From assembly GCA_019420405.1 (NCBI GenBank), contig JAHZHF010000059.1, positions 1 to 12,798 on the forward strand: a stretch of DNA of 12,798 bases. The letters run 5' to 3'. Made by a program: the position numbers and the translations under genes. Of this stretch, positions 6,066 through 12,798 are shown one piece after another. How positions within the stretch are numbered: position 1 is the first letter of the stretch; every line of letters begins with the position of its first letter. This stretch comes from Clostridiales bacterium. GTDB taxonomy: Bacteria; Bacillota; Clostridia; Lachnospirales; Lachnospiraceae. Under the pieces are notes generated by a model. That model did not search any database, was not told where the DNA came from, and saw nothing but the letters and a program-made list of their open reading frames with translations.

Positions 6066-7604
6066 TTATTTAATAATCAGAGACTTCCCTGTCATCTCTT
6101 TCGGCTGCTCCATTCCCATCATCTCGATCAGCGTCGGAGCAATGTCAGCCAGACAGCCGCCCTCTCTCAGTTTGTAGGACGGATCGGCATTCACAAGGAT
6201 AAACGGCACCGGATTCGTCGTATGCGCGGTAAAAGGCTCCCCTGTCTCCTCGTCGATCAACTGCTCGGCATTTCCATGATCTGCACAGATAAACATCTGG
6301 CCGTCCACTTCTTTCACTGCGTTAACAGCTCTTCCGACGCACTCGTCCACAGCTTCGATCGCCTTGACCGCAGCATTCTCCACTCCGGTATGGCCTACCA
6401 TATCCGGATTTGCAAAGTTGATGATAATCACATCATAATTGCCGGACTTGATCGCCTCAACCAGTTTGTCGCACACTTCGTATGCGCTCATCTCCGGTTT
6501 CAGATCATAGGTGGCAACCTTCGGGGATTTGACAAGAATCCTGTCCTCCCCCGGATTCGGCTCCTCAACACCGCCGTTGAAGAAGAACGTAACGTGTGCG
6601 TATTTCTCTGTCTCAGCGATACGAGCCTGCTTTAATCCGTGTGACGCAAGAAATTCTCCGAATGTATTCGTGATCTCTTCCTTTACAAACGCCACCAGCT
6701 TGTTCTCAATCGTAACGTCATAATCCGTAAAGCATACATAAGTAGTCTTTACTCTCTCTCCTCTGTCAAATCCTGTGAAGTCGTCATCACAAAATGTTCT
6801 CGTGATCTCTCTTGCACGGTCGGGACGGAAGTTGAAGAAAATAACAGAGTCGCCATCCTTTATGGTCGCTGTCGGAGCTCCATCCTTCATCACAACCATC
6901 GGCTCCACGAACTCGTCTGTCTTCTCATTGTCATAGGAAGCCTGAATTCCCTCTGCAGCGGAGAGAGCCTCCACTCCTTCCCCTTTTACAAGAGCTTTAT
7001 AAGCGCGTTCCACACGGTCCCAGCGGTTATCACGGTCCATCGCATAGTAGCGTCCCGCCACGGTAGCCACCTCGCCGACACCGATTTCTTTCATCTTTGC
7101 TTCCAGCTCTTCCACATACTCTTTGCCTGATGCCGGAGGTGTATCACGTCCGTCCAGGAAACAGTGCACGTAAACTTTTTCAAGCCCCTGCCTCTTCGCC
7201 AGCTCCAAAAGCCCGTAAATGTGCGTATTGTGGCTGTGCACTCCACCGTCGGAAACCAGTCCCATCATATGAAGCGCGGAGCCGTTTTTCTTCACATTCT
7301 CACATGCAGCCAGAAGCGCTTTATTCTCAAAGAAGTCCCCATCCTGGATCGCCTTGGTAATCTTGGTCAGATCCTGATATACAATGCGTCCGGCACCCAT
7401 GTTCAGATGTCCCACCTCAGAGTTTCCCATCTGGCCGTCCGGCAGTCCTACCGCCATGCCGCTGGCATTGCCTTTCACAAACGGACACTCAGCCATCAGA
7501 GTATCCATAACCGGAGTCTTTGCCTCGGCAACAGCATTGCCTCTACTGTCGTCCCTTAAGCCATAACCATCTAATATCATCAATACGGTTGGTTTTTTAC
7601 TCAT
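6066..7604 (-). CDS. gpmI: 2,3-bisphosphoglycerate-independent phosphoglycerate mutase
   Basis: Cytosolic Mn-dependent glycolytic enzyme interconverting 3- and 2-phosphoglycerate. The 512-residue length is standard. From the chosen ATG the alkaline-phosphatase-like active site is complete: D12 in LDGYG, nucleophile S62 in GQMGNSEVGH, H123 in VHSH, DGRDTPP at 151-157, R260 and R263 in FRPDRARE, D401 and H405 in NPDMVGHTG, D442 and H443 in ADHGNAE, and H461. Two start codons lie six bases apart. The ATG at 7604 has AAGGAG eight bases upstream, while the ATG at 7610 has only two bases of spacing, so 7604 is preferred. It lies 41 bp after the DUF5662 gene on the same strand, and the EAL protein gene follows. 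Being here rather than with gap/pgk/tpi/eno suggests co-expression with the carbohydrate-related group upstream. Confidence 0.97.
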   Translation of the reverse strand: MSKKPTVLMILDGYGLRDDSRGNAVAEAKTPVMDTLMAECPFVKGNASGMAVGLPDGQMGNSEVGHLNMGAGRIVYQDLTKITKAIQDGDFFENKALLAACENVKKNGSALHMMGLVSDGGVHSHNTHIYGLLELAKRQGLEKVYVHCFLDGRDTPPASGKEYVEELEAKMKEIGVGEVATVAGRYYAMDRDNRWDRVERAYKALVKGEGVEALSAAEGIQASYDNEKTDEFVEPMVVMKDGAPTATIKDGDSVIFFNFRPDRAREITRTFCDDDFTGFDRGERVKTTYVCFTDYDVTIENKLVAFVKEEITNTFGEFLASHGLKQARIAETEKYAHVTFFFNGGVEEPNPGEDRILVKSPKVATYDLKPEMSAYEVCDKLVEAIKSGNYDVIIINFANPDMVGHTGVENAAVKAIEAVDECVGRAVNAVKEVDGQMFICADHGNAEQLIDEETGEPFTAHTTNPVPFILVNADPSYKLREGGCLADIAPTLIEMMGMEQPKEMTGKSLIIK

Positions 7605-7645
7605 TTCCATATCTCCTTTGTCTCTACATTTGGGGCTCTGCCCTG

Positions 7646-8224
7646 TTACCTATTGTACCCGCTTTTAAACAATTTTGCAATCATTTCCCGGGGCCGTTTC
7701 CTCAGCACTTCCTTCCTGATATACCGGTACGTTTTCTCCTCCCCCTGCTCGGCCAGCATATGGAGGAGCCGCTCAAGCAGCGCCCGTGTCTCCGGGTGCA
7801 TCAGTTCTCCGGCCTTTCCGTTCAGATAATATTCCAGCGGGTCGCTGTTTTTATACTTTTCTCCTTTATATACCTTACTTGCCGCAATCCGGTCAAGAAA
7901 CATCTCCACCACATAGCGGACCGGCATTTTCATTCCCGCCAGCATGTGTTTCCCGTCCAGGCTGTAGTCAATCCAGTATTCATAGTGATGCTTGTTCCGT
8001 CCTTTGTGGTGAAGCCAGGCCGAGGAGTATCCTCTGTCCTCACGCTCCGCATTATTCGGGCTTCTTGTCCCCTGATAATATTTGCACCCGACCTTAAATT
8101 CTGTCCAGCTGTACTTGGACAGGTCGTGGAGCAGTCCCTGGCGGTACAGCCCCACACGGAAACACTCTTTCATCACAATGATTTTATGTTTTGTAATCGT
8201 CCGAAAATGTTCTGCTGCCTTCAT
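7646..8224 (-). CDS. DUF5662 family protein, HD-like putative metal-dependent hydrolase
   Basis: A 192-residue soluble protein that I match to the DUF5662 family by its pattern of His/Asp motifs: TKH (H13), QGLLHDLSKYS (H33, D34), SPNNAERE, and WLHHKGRNKHHYEYW (H72, H73, H79, H80), followed by D111. The HD pair together with downstream His clusters resembles HD-domain phosphohydrolases, so a metal-dependent hydrolase is a reasonable inference, but no substrate is known to me. Its ATG overlaps the stop of the GH13-like gene as ATGA (8221-8224), a classic translational-coupling arrangement, and AGGAAG lies 9 bases upstream. gpmI follows 41 bp downstream. The coupling implies roughly matched expression with the inactive GH13 protein. 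Confidence 0.78.
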   Translation of the reverse strand: MKAAEHFRTITKHKIIVMKECFRVGLYRQGLLHDLSKYSWTEFKVGCKYYQGTRSPNNAEREDRGYSSAWLHHKGRNKHHYEYWIDYSLDGKHMLAGMKMPVRYVVEMFLDRIAASKVYKGEKYKNSDPLEYYLNGKAGELMHPETRALLERLLHMLAEQGEEKTYRYIRKEVLRKRPREMIAKLFKSGYNR

Positions 8225-9969
8225 CTATCCCGCTTCCTTTTTCCCGTCTTCTTCAAGGGCTTCTCCGCTTTCCTGCTCACCAGGATGAGGATGCTTCTCT
8301 CCTTCACCTCCAGCTTCTGCTGTTCTTCCAGAAGAACCGGACCTTCAAGGATTCCTTCATCCGGATCTGAAATCAAACACCATACTTTCTGTTTCCCAGG
8401 TGAGGGAAGTGCAAATGTATGGGGCAGCCAGTGCATGTTATACGCCACAAAACACTCGCCGTCCCCCACGTCGGAGCCGGAGTACATCACGCCGAGCTGC
8501 CGGCTCACCACTTCTGCATTGATCTGCCATGCATTTTCTCCATGGAAGGATACATCCGGAACGCCGCACGCCGTCCTGTCGAGACCTCTCAGCTCTTCGC
8601 TGCGGTGAAGGCACGGATGGTTCTTTCGGAACTCAATCAGTCTTTTCACATACCGGAACAGAGAGTCATCCGTTTTCAGACGGCTCCAGTCCACCCATCC
8701 GGTCTCATTGTCCTGACAGTATACGTTGTTATTTCCTTTCTGGCTGTTAAAAAACTCATCCCCCGCCAGGAGACACGGAGTCCCCTGGGCGGTCAGAAGA
8801 AGCTTGAACGCATTGCGTACCTGTCCGTTTCTCAGGGCAAGCACCGCCTTTTTCCGGCTGGGTCCTTCTGCCCCGCAGTTCCAGCTGTAGTTGAAATCCG
8901 GCCCGTCTGAGTTATTCTCCCCGTTCGCTTCGTTGTGCTTCCAGTCATAGGAAACCAGATCCCACAGAGTAAATCCTGTCTGAGCCGTAATATAATTGCA
9001 CTTTCCATCCACAGATGAATTGTGCCCCAGGGCCCAGATCACATCGTTTACCATATTCTCATCGCCCTTTAGGAAACGGCGCATCACATTCTGGAATCCG
9101 TCGTCCTTCCTCATCAGTTTCACCTCTTTTAAAAGCGGATCTTCTGAGAGGATCTTCCATGAGACGTTATACGGATTAACGACAAATCCGTCCACATGAT
9201 ATCTGAGCATATAGAACCTCAGACACTCCAGTGCCGTCTGTACCCGGATTCCTTCCGAAAAGGGCATCTCAAGGACTACCTCAATTCCCGCCCTGTGGCA
9301 TTCGCGCACCATGTCCTTTAACTCCCGGACAGCAGAATCCCCGGCCGCATATGCCTCCTTCGGCGCAAAATAATAAGCCGGCCCATATCCCCAGTAATTG
9401 ATCTTTTTCCCCGCACATTCATCAAATTCATAGACCGGCATACACTGGATCTGATTAATCCCCAGCTCTTTCAGATAAGGGATCTTTTCTATTACTCCGA
9501 GATAAGTCCCTCTGTGCTGCACCTTTGACGAACTGTGTTTTGTAAATCCTCTGACATGCAGGCTGTATGCCACGACCTCATTCCATTTCAGATTCGGCCG
9601 CCTGTCCCCCTCCCAGTCATATTCCGGTGCGATAAGTCTCCCGCGGAGCTCATGCTCTGATCCCTCCCTTCTCTTTCCGAAGGGTTCCCGCCCCGCCAGC
9701 TCTCTGACATAGGGATCTACCGTCACTTTCCCGTCAATCAGATAGTTATATTCGTATTGTTCTGCTTCCAGCTCTTCAACAGCAAGGAAGCGTACCTCTC
9801 CGATTCCTTCCTCCCGGGGCATGTCAAAGGTGGCCTCGGGACGTTTTTTCCCTCTTTTATACAGCAGAAGCGCACAGCTCTTCCCTTCCGGCACCTGAAC
9901 TGCAAAGTTTACCCTGTTCCCCTCAACGGCTGCGCCGAATGGCTGCGGCCTCCCTGTTGTTTTCTTCAT
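8221..9969 (-). CDS. GH13 glycogen-debranching-like protein with lost catalytic residues (pseudoenzyme)
   Basis: A 582-residue protein related to GlgX/TreX/isoamylase. It has an N-terminal CBM48-like domain (about 8-90), a TIM barrel (about 130-450) and a C-terminal beta domain (about 490-570). Family blocks are well kept: NYWGYGPAYYFAP, KHNEANGENNSDGPDFNYSW and GTPCLLAGDEFFNSQKGNNN. The catalytic blocks are not. Region I, normally LDVVYNH, reads LEMPFSE (233-239). Region II, GFRFDLA, reads GFVVNPY (261-267), so the nucleophile Asp is N265. The region III acid/base Glu block (AEPWD) is replaced near 284-290 (KLMRKDD) and about 18 residues are missing. Region IV TAHDGF reads TAQTGF (328-333). 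Hydrolysis is therefore unlikely; glycan binding or a scaffolding or regulatory role is plausible. Canonical GlgX is longer (about 650-700). The gene starts 14 bp after the lipoprotein gene and overlaps the DUF5662 gene by ATGA. Confidence 0.85.
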   Translation of the reverse strand: MKKTTGRPQPFGAAVEGNRVNFAVQVPEGKSCALLLYKRGKKRPEATFDMPREEGIGEVRFLAVEELEAEQYEYNYLIDGKVTVDPYVRELAGREPFGKRREGSEHELRGRLIAPEYDWEGDRRPNLKWNEVVAYSLHVRGFTKHSSSKVQHRGTYLGVIEKIPYLKELGINQIQCMPVYEFDECAGKKINYWGYGPAYYFAPKEAYAAGDSAVRELKDMVRECHRAGIEVVLEMPFSEGIRVQTALECLRFYMLRYHVDGFVVNPYNVSWKILSEDPLLKEVKLMRKDDGFQNVMRRFLKGDENMVNDVIWALGHNSSVDGKCNYITAQTGFTLWDLVSYDWKHNEANGENNSDGPDFNYSWNCGAEGPSRKKAVLALRNGQVRNAFKLLLTAQGTPCLLAGDEFFNSQKGNNNVYCQDNETGWVDWSRLKTDDSLFRYVKRLIEFRKNHPCLHRSEELRGLDRTACGVPDVSFHGENAWQINAEVVSRQLGVMYSGSDVGDGECFVAYNMHWLPHTFALPSPGKQKVWCLISDPDEGILEGPVLLEEQQKLEVKERSILILVSRKAEKPLKKTGKRKRDR

Positions 9970-9983
9970 ACTCTGATCCTTTC

Positions 9984-10979
9984 CTACTGCCAGCCATCTG
10001 TTCCGTATATATTGAGATTATCTCTGTTGATGAAAAAAGTCTCCACATACACTTCCTTTTCAAAATCTTCTCCGTCCAGGACCGCAGCAGCTGTACTGAC
10101 CGCTGCTTTCCCCATGTTAATCGGAGAGAGCGCTCCGATACCGGTCATCGGACTTCCCCCTTCGGCCATCTCGCCTTTCACCTCCGGGGAGCCGCCCACA
10201 CTGTAAACGAGAACATCTCTTCTTCCCGCCTCGGCGAGCGCCTCGAGTACCTGTACTGCCATGCAGTCACTTGCACACATCACCGCATCCAGCTTCCTGG
10301 TCTCTGAGAGCACTTGCAGCATCTGGGCTTTCACACCCCCGGCATCTCCGCTGCCGTTGATCCGGGTCACGACCTCAAAGCCGCTGTTTACAAGACTTTC
10401 CTCAAACCCGGTGATCCGTTCATTAAAAGAAATCTGATCCGGACTCTCGATGATCACCATCGAGCCGCCGTCCGGTTTTCTCTCGGTCAAATCCTCCGCA
10501 CATACTTTCCCCGCATTGCGGTCGTCCAGGCCGATATATGCTTCTGTGAGATCCGTTTCCGCAACCATGGTCCCCAGATTGATGACAGGCACGTCCGCCT
10601 TGTCAAGCGCCTCAAGCGCAGGAGTGATCTCCTCCGGATCTGCCGGCCAGAGGAACAGCGCGTCGATTCCAGATGCGATCATCTCTTCGATCTGCGCGTT
10701 CTGCTGCTGCACATCTCCCCCGGCGCTCTGCACCAGGATCTCATCCCCCTGCTCTTCGAGAGCTGCTTTCACCGACTCTTTCAGCGCTTTGTAAAAGGGT
10801 TCTTCCAAATCCGGACAGCTGAACCCGGCCAGCCATTCTTCCGCCGCCTCTTCGGCGGTTTCTTCCGGCTCCTCCACGACCGCATTGTCCTCAGGTGTCC
10901 CTACATTCTGCTTGCATCCCGCGAGGAAAAAGATTACTCCTGCCACCGTCAGGATGACTGTTGTCCATCTCCGTCTCAT
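9984..10979 (-). CDS. Sugar-type ABC transporter substrate-binding lipoprotein (Peripla_BP_4)
   Basis: A 331-residue solute-binding protein of the ribose/galactose type. A signal peptide (RRR followed by a hydrophobic core at 6-20) ends in the lipobox LAGC, giving lipidated C22. An acidic linker follows (about 28-48). The mature fold shows typical elements: QQNAQIEEMIASGIDALFL, ADVPVINLGT, AYIGLDDRNAGKVCAEDL, and a hinge/ligand segment near SINFNER-like SFNERITGFEESL. It would sit on the outer face of the membrane. No permease or ATPase gene is adjacent in the window, so it may serve a remote transporter or act as a sensor. GGGG lies about nine bases before the ATG. It is the first gene of the minus-strand group with the GH13-like and DUF5662 genes, driven by the promoter at 11014-11042. 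The ligand is unknown. Confidence 0.88.
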   Translation of the reverse strand: MRRRWTTVILTVAGVIFFLAGCKQNVGTPEDNAVVEEPEETAEEAAEEWLAGFSCPDLEEPFYKALKESVKAALEEQGDEILVQSAGGDVQQQNAQIEEMIASGIDALFLWPADPEEITPALEALDKADVPVINLGTMVAETDLTEAYIGLDDRNAGKVCAEDLTERKPDGGSMVIIESPDQISFNERITGFEESLVNSGFEVVTRINGSGDAGGVKAQMLQVLSETRKLDAVMCASDCMAVQVLEALAEAGRRDVLVYSVGGSPEVKGEMAEGGSPMTGIGALSPINMGKAAVSTAAAVLDGEDFEKEVYVETFFINRDNLNIYGTDGWQ

Positions 10980-11013
10980 ACAGATACCCCTTTATTTCAA
11001 GATTCCTTTTTTC

Positions 11014-11042
11014 ATTTTAGCCTATTTCCAGAGGGATAGCAA
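11014..11042 (-). promoter_or_regulatory. Putative sigma-A promoter of the lipoprotein-GH13-DUF5662 group
   Basis: On the minus strand TTGCTA (11037-11042), a 17-bp spacer and TAAAAT (11014-11019) stand 35 bp ahead of the lipoprotein start codon. Box matches are 4/6 and 5/6. One arm of the inverted repeat 11032-11066 overlaps the -35 box. Confidence 0.6.
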
Positions 11043-11066
11043 TAGATACTGTCCGATCTTATCCCT
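11032..11066. promoter_or_regulatory. Inverted repeat between divergent promoters, possible shared operator
   Basis: The arms agggata (11032-11038) and tatccct (11060-11066) are perfect reverse complements separated by 21 bases. One arm touches the -35 box of the minus-strand promoter and the other touches the -35 box of the plus-strand promoter. The geometry suits a dimeric regulator acting on both sides, but seven-base arms can occur by chance. Confidence 0.35.
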
Positions 11067-11094
11067 TGCTTTTTCTCTTTCTTTCTGATACCAT
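11066..11094 (+). promoter_or_regulatory. Putative promoter of the DUF1292 gene
   Basis: TTGCTT (11066-11071), a 17-bp pyrimidine-rich spacer and TACCAT (11089-11094) lie 40 bp upstream of the ATG. The -10 box is a weak match, and a nearby CATACT (11095-11100) is an alternative. Confidence 0.4.
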
Positions 11095-11134
11095 CATACT
11101 CAGAAAACCTAACCGCAGAAAAGGAGAAACTATT

Positions 11135-11440
11135 ATGAGCGAAAACGAATCCCTCACGGTAACACTTACGCTGGAGAATGACGAGGAACTGGAGTGCGCC
11201 GTGCTGACCATCTTCGAGACGGACGGCCAGGAATACATCGCACTTCTTCCCCTGGATGAAAACGGGGATAACGACGACGGGCAGGTATACCTCTACCGTT
11301 TCATTGACAACGGGGAGGACGAGGAACCGGATCTTGAGAACATCCTCGATGACGATGAGTTCGACCGTGCCTCCGAAGCCTTCTCCCAGTGGATGGAGGA
11401 GCAGGACTTCGGCGATATTGATCTGGACGACATCGAGTAA
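11135..11440 (+). CDS. DUF1292 family acidic protein
   Basis: A 101-residue, strongly acidic soluble protein of the DUF1292 (YrzB-like) family, seen in many Firmicutes and of unknown function. The typical pattern is visible: an N-terminal strand set (VTLTLENDEELECAVLTIFE), then QEYIALLPLDE, then VYLYRF followed by a Glu/Asp-rich segment and a C-terminal helix (DEFDRASEAFSQWMEE). GGAG lies about nine bases before the ATG; the longer frame starting upstream at 11066 would run through the promoter and is rejected. It is the only plus-strand gene in the window. Its 3' end converges with the helicase gene, two bases separating the stop codons, and its terminator lies inside the helicase coding sequence. 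Confidence 0.9.
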   Translation: MSENESLTVTLTLENDEELECAVLTIFETDGQEYIALLPLDENGDNDDGQVYLYRFIDNGEDEEPDLENILDDDEFDRASEAFSQWMEEQDFGDIDLDDIE

Positions 11441-11442
11441 AT

Positions 11443-12798
11443 TTATTCTTCCAGAAGTTCATCAACAAAACGGGATGGAGATACCTCTCTCCCGTTTTTT
11501 GTTTTCACATAACAGACCTTAAGCATCTCTTTCGCACGGGTCATCCCCACGTAGAAAAGTCTGCGCTCTTCCTCTATCTCCGCATCCTTCTTTGCCTTCT
11601 GATAAGGCATCCGCCCCTCATTCGCCCCGATCAGGAATACCGTGTTAAACTCCAGCCCTTTTGCGGCGTGGAGTGTCATGAGCCGGACCCCTTCCTGTTT
11701 TTCGCTTCTTTTCCTCGCTTTTAAGCGCAGGGCTTCGGTATACTCCTCCACATGGCGGAACCATTCCCCAATCTCAGCAAACGGCCTGGATGCCTCCTCG
11801 ATCTCAAAAAGGATCTCGTTTAATTCCGTCCGCTCCATCTTCTTTGTAAATGCGTAATCTTTCAGGAAGTCGTCGTAGCCGATCCGCTTTCTGATATACT
11901 GGATTGCAGCAAAGGGAGCCATCTTCCTCAACATTTTCACATCCCATTCAAACTGATCGATCCGGTCCATCATCCACTCTTTATCACAGTAAAACTTCCT
12001 CATCTCCTCAAAGGACGGCTTCCCTGAACCTAAGCTGTCCCTTCCGAGATACCGTTTCGGTCGGTTCATCACCTGGAGGAAGTCTTTCCGCTCTGCTGTG
12101 CCTTCCGCCAGCCGGAAGTACGCCATGATATCCTTCGCGATGAAATGCTCATACAAATTCGGGAGATGCTCCTTCATCTGGAACGGAATCTTACGTTTCA
12201 GCAGCTCTTCCACAACAGGCCGGGCATCCGTGTGGATCCGGAACAGCACCGCCGTCTCCTCCGCCGGAATCCCGTCCCTGATCCGTTTCTCAATCTCGTC
12301 TGCCACATACTCTGCCTCCTCGTTCGGATCACGGGTCTCCTGCACATGGACGCACTGTCCCCCGTCCTTGAAGGCTTTTAAGTCTTTCTTGAAACGCTTC
12401 TCATTATTTTCGATCACTTTCAGGGAATTTCTCACGATATTGCCCGTGGACCGGTAGTTCATCCCCAGCACAATCCGCTGAGCGTCCGGATAATCGTCAC
12501 AGAAGCGGAACATCAGCTCCGAATCTGCGCCCCGGAATCCGTAGATTGCCTGGTCGTCATCCCCCACTACGAAGAGATTGTTCTCCGGCAGGGCCAGCAT
12601 ACGGATCACATCGTACTGCACCCTGTTAATGTCCTGAAACTCGTCGATCAGAATATAGCGGAACTTCTTCTGCCACATGGCAAGTACGTCCGGCCGCGCG
12701 GTAAACAGATCATGGCAGAGCACAAGCATATCGTCAAAGTCTATTTTTCTCAGGGATTTCCGGTGGGATTCATACGCCTGATAGATCTCTCGAAAAGC
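11443..12798 (-). CDS. UvrD/PcrA-like superfamily 1A DNA helicase, C-terminal part (5' end outside window)
   Basis: ATP-dependent 3'-5' DNA helicase. The reading frame is open to the window edge, giving 451 residues from motif II onward. Visible elements in partial numbering: KIDFDDM (18-24), motif II LIDEFQD (50-56), motif III VGDDDQAIYGFRGA (78-91), motif IV NYRST (114-118), motif V LMTLHAAKGLEF (373-384) and motif VI EERRLFYVGMTRAKE (410-424). The Walker A motif lies beyond the right edge. Only about 27 residues follow motif VI, so the long C-terminal extension of true PcrA/UvrD, which binds RNA polymerase, is absent; this is the compact UvrD-like type. The last codons carry the terminator of the convergent DUF1292 gene. 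Confidence 0.93.
   Translation of the reverse strand, partial: AFREIYQAYESHRKSLRKIDFDDMLVLCHDLFTARPDVLAMWQKKFRYILIDEFQDINRVQYDVIRMLALPENNLFVVGDDDQAIYGFRGADSELMFRFCDDYPDAQRIVLGMNYRSTGNIVRNSLKVIENNEKRFKKDLKAFKDGGQCVHVQETRDPNEEAEYVADEIEKRIRDGIPAEETAVLFRIHTDARPVVEELLKRKIPFQMKEHLPNLYEHFIAKDIMAYFRLAEGTAERKDFLQVMNRPKRYLGRDSLGSGKPSFEEMRKFYCDKEWMMDRIDQFEWDVKMLRKMAPFAAIQYIRKRIGYDDFLKDYAFTKKMERTELNEILFEIEEASRPFAEIGEWFRHVEEYTEALRLKARKRSEKQEGVRLMTLHAAKGLEFNTVFLIGANEGRMPYQKAKKDAEIEEERRLFYVGMTRAKEMLKVCYVKTKNGREVSPSRFVDELLEE
11467..11500 (+). terminator. Intrinsic terminator of the DUF1292 gene inside the helicase coding region
   Basis: The arms aaaacggga (11467-11475) and tcccgtttt (11490-11498) pair perfectly. 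The inner gaga (11478-11481) and tctc (11486-11489) extend the stem past a two-base bulge around a four-base loop. Six T residues (11495-11500) follow on the plus strand, then GTTTTC. It begins 27 bp past the DUF1292 stop. On the minus strand only T4 follows, so it should mainly act on plus-strand transcripts. Confidence 0.8.

Noticed and set aside
7520..8608. Long plus-strand ORF of 362 codons
   Set aside because: It is antisense to the DUF5662 gene and the ends of gpmI and the GH13-like gene. Its product has low-complexity Phe/Pro/Ser/His composition and no recognisable domain, as expected for a shadow of real minus-strand genes.
10314..11039. Plus-strand ORF of 241 codons antisense to the lipoprotein gene
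   Set aside because: It runs through the lipoprotein gene and its promoter, is Arg/Phe/His-rich with no domain, and has no supporting ribosome binding site.

Overview
The window most likely comes from a low-to-mid GC Gram-positive anaerobe of the Clostridia, probably Lachnospiraceae-like. The grounds are strong GGAGG-type ribosome binding sites, cofactor-independent phosphoglycerate mutase, DUF1292 and DUF5662 family proteins, a SatD-DUF3307 pair and a compact UvrD-like helicase. This taxonomic call is inference. Every gene except one small acidic-protein gene lies on the minus strand, so the transcription order runs from high to low coordinates.

Layout from left to right. Positions 1-454 hold no credible gene. 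They form a large imperfect inverted repeat (two arms of about 175 bases centred near 270, plus a third related arm at 1-45), which resembles a MITE or a rod-like structured RNA. Next come an 81-residue membrane protein gene (455-700), a HAD phosphatase (826-1488), and an AT-rich two-gene cassette (1553-2973) with its own promoter: a SatD protein with a cyclase-like N-terminus and a DUF3307 multi-pass membrane protein. A 29-bp tandem repeat that doubles as terminator hairpins separates the cassette from greA. Then come a membrane-anchored GGDEF(degenerate)-EAL protein and gpmI.

From 7646 to 10979 there is a tight minus-strand group: a substrate-binding lipoprotein, a GH13 debranching-like protein and a DUF5662 protein. 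The last two overlap by ATGA, and gpmI follows 41 bp later. The GH13 protein has lost all three catalytic carboxylates although the rest of its family signature is preserved, so it appears to be a pseudoenzyme. A divergent promoter region (about 10980-11134) separates this group from a plus-strand DUF1292 gene. The terminator of that gene lies inside the 3' coding end of the convergent UvrD-like helicase, which runs off the right edge of the window.

The observations most worth following up are the SatD/DUF3307 pair (possible nucleotide-binding sensor plus membrane partner), the carbohydrate-linked group built around the inactive GH13, and the large inverted repeat at the left edge.
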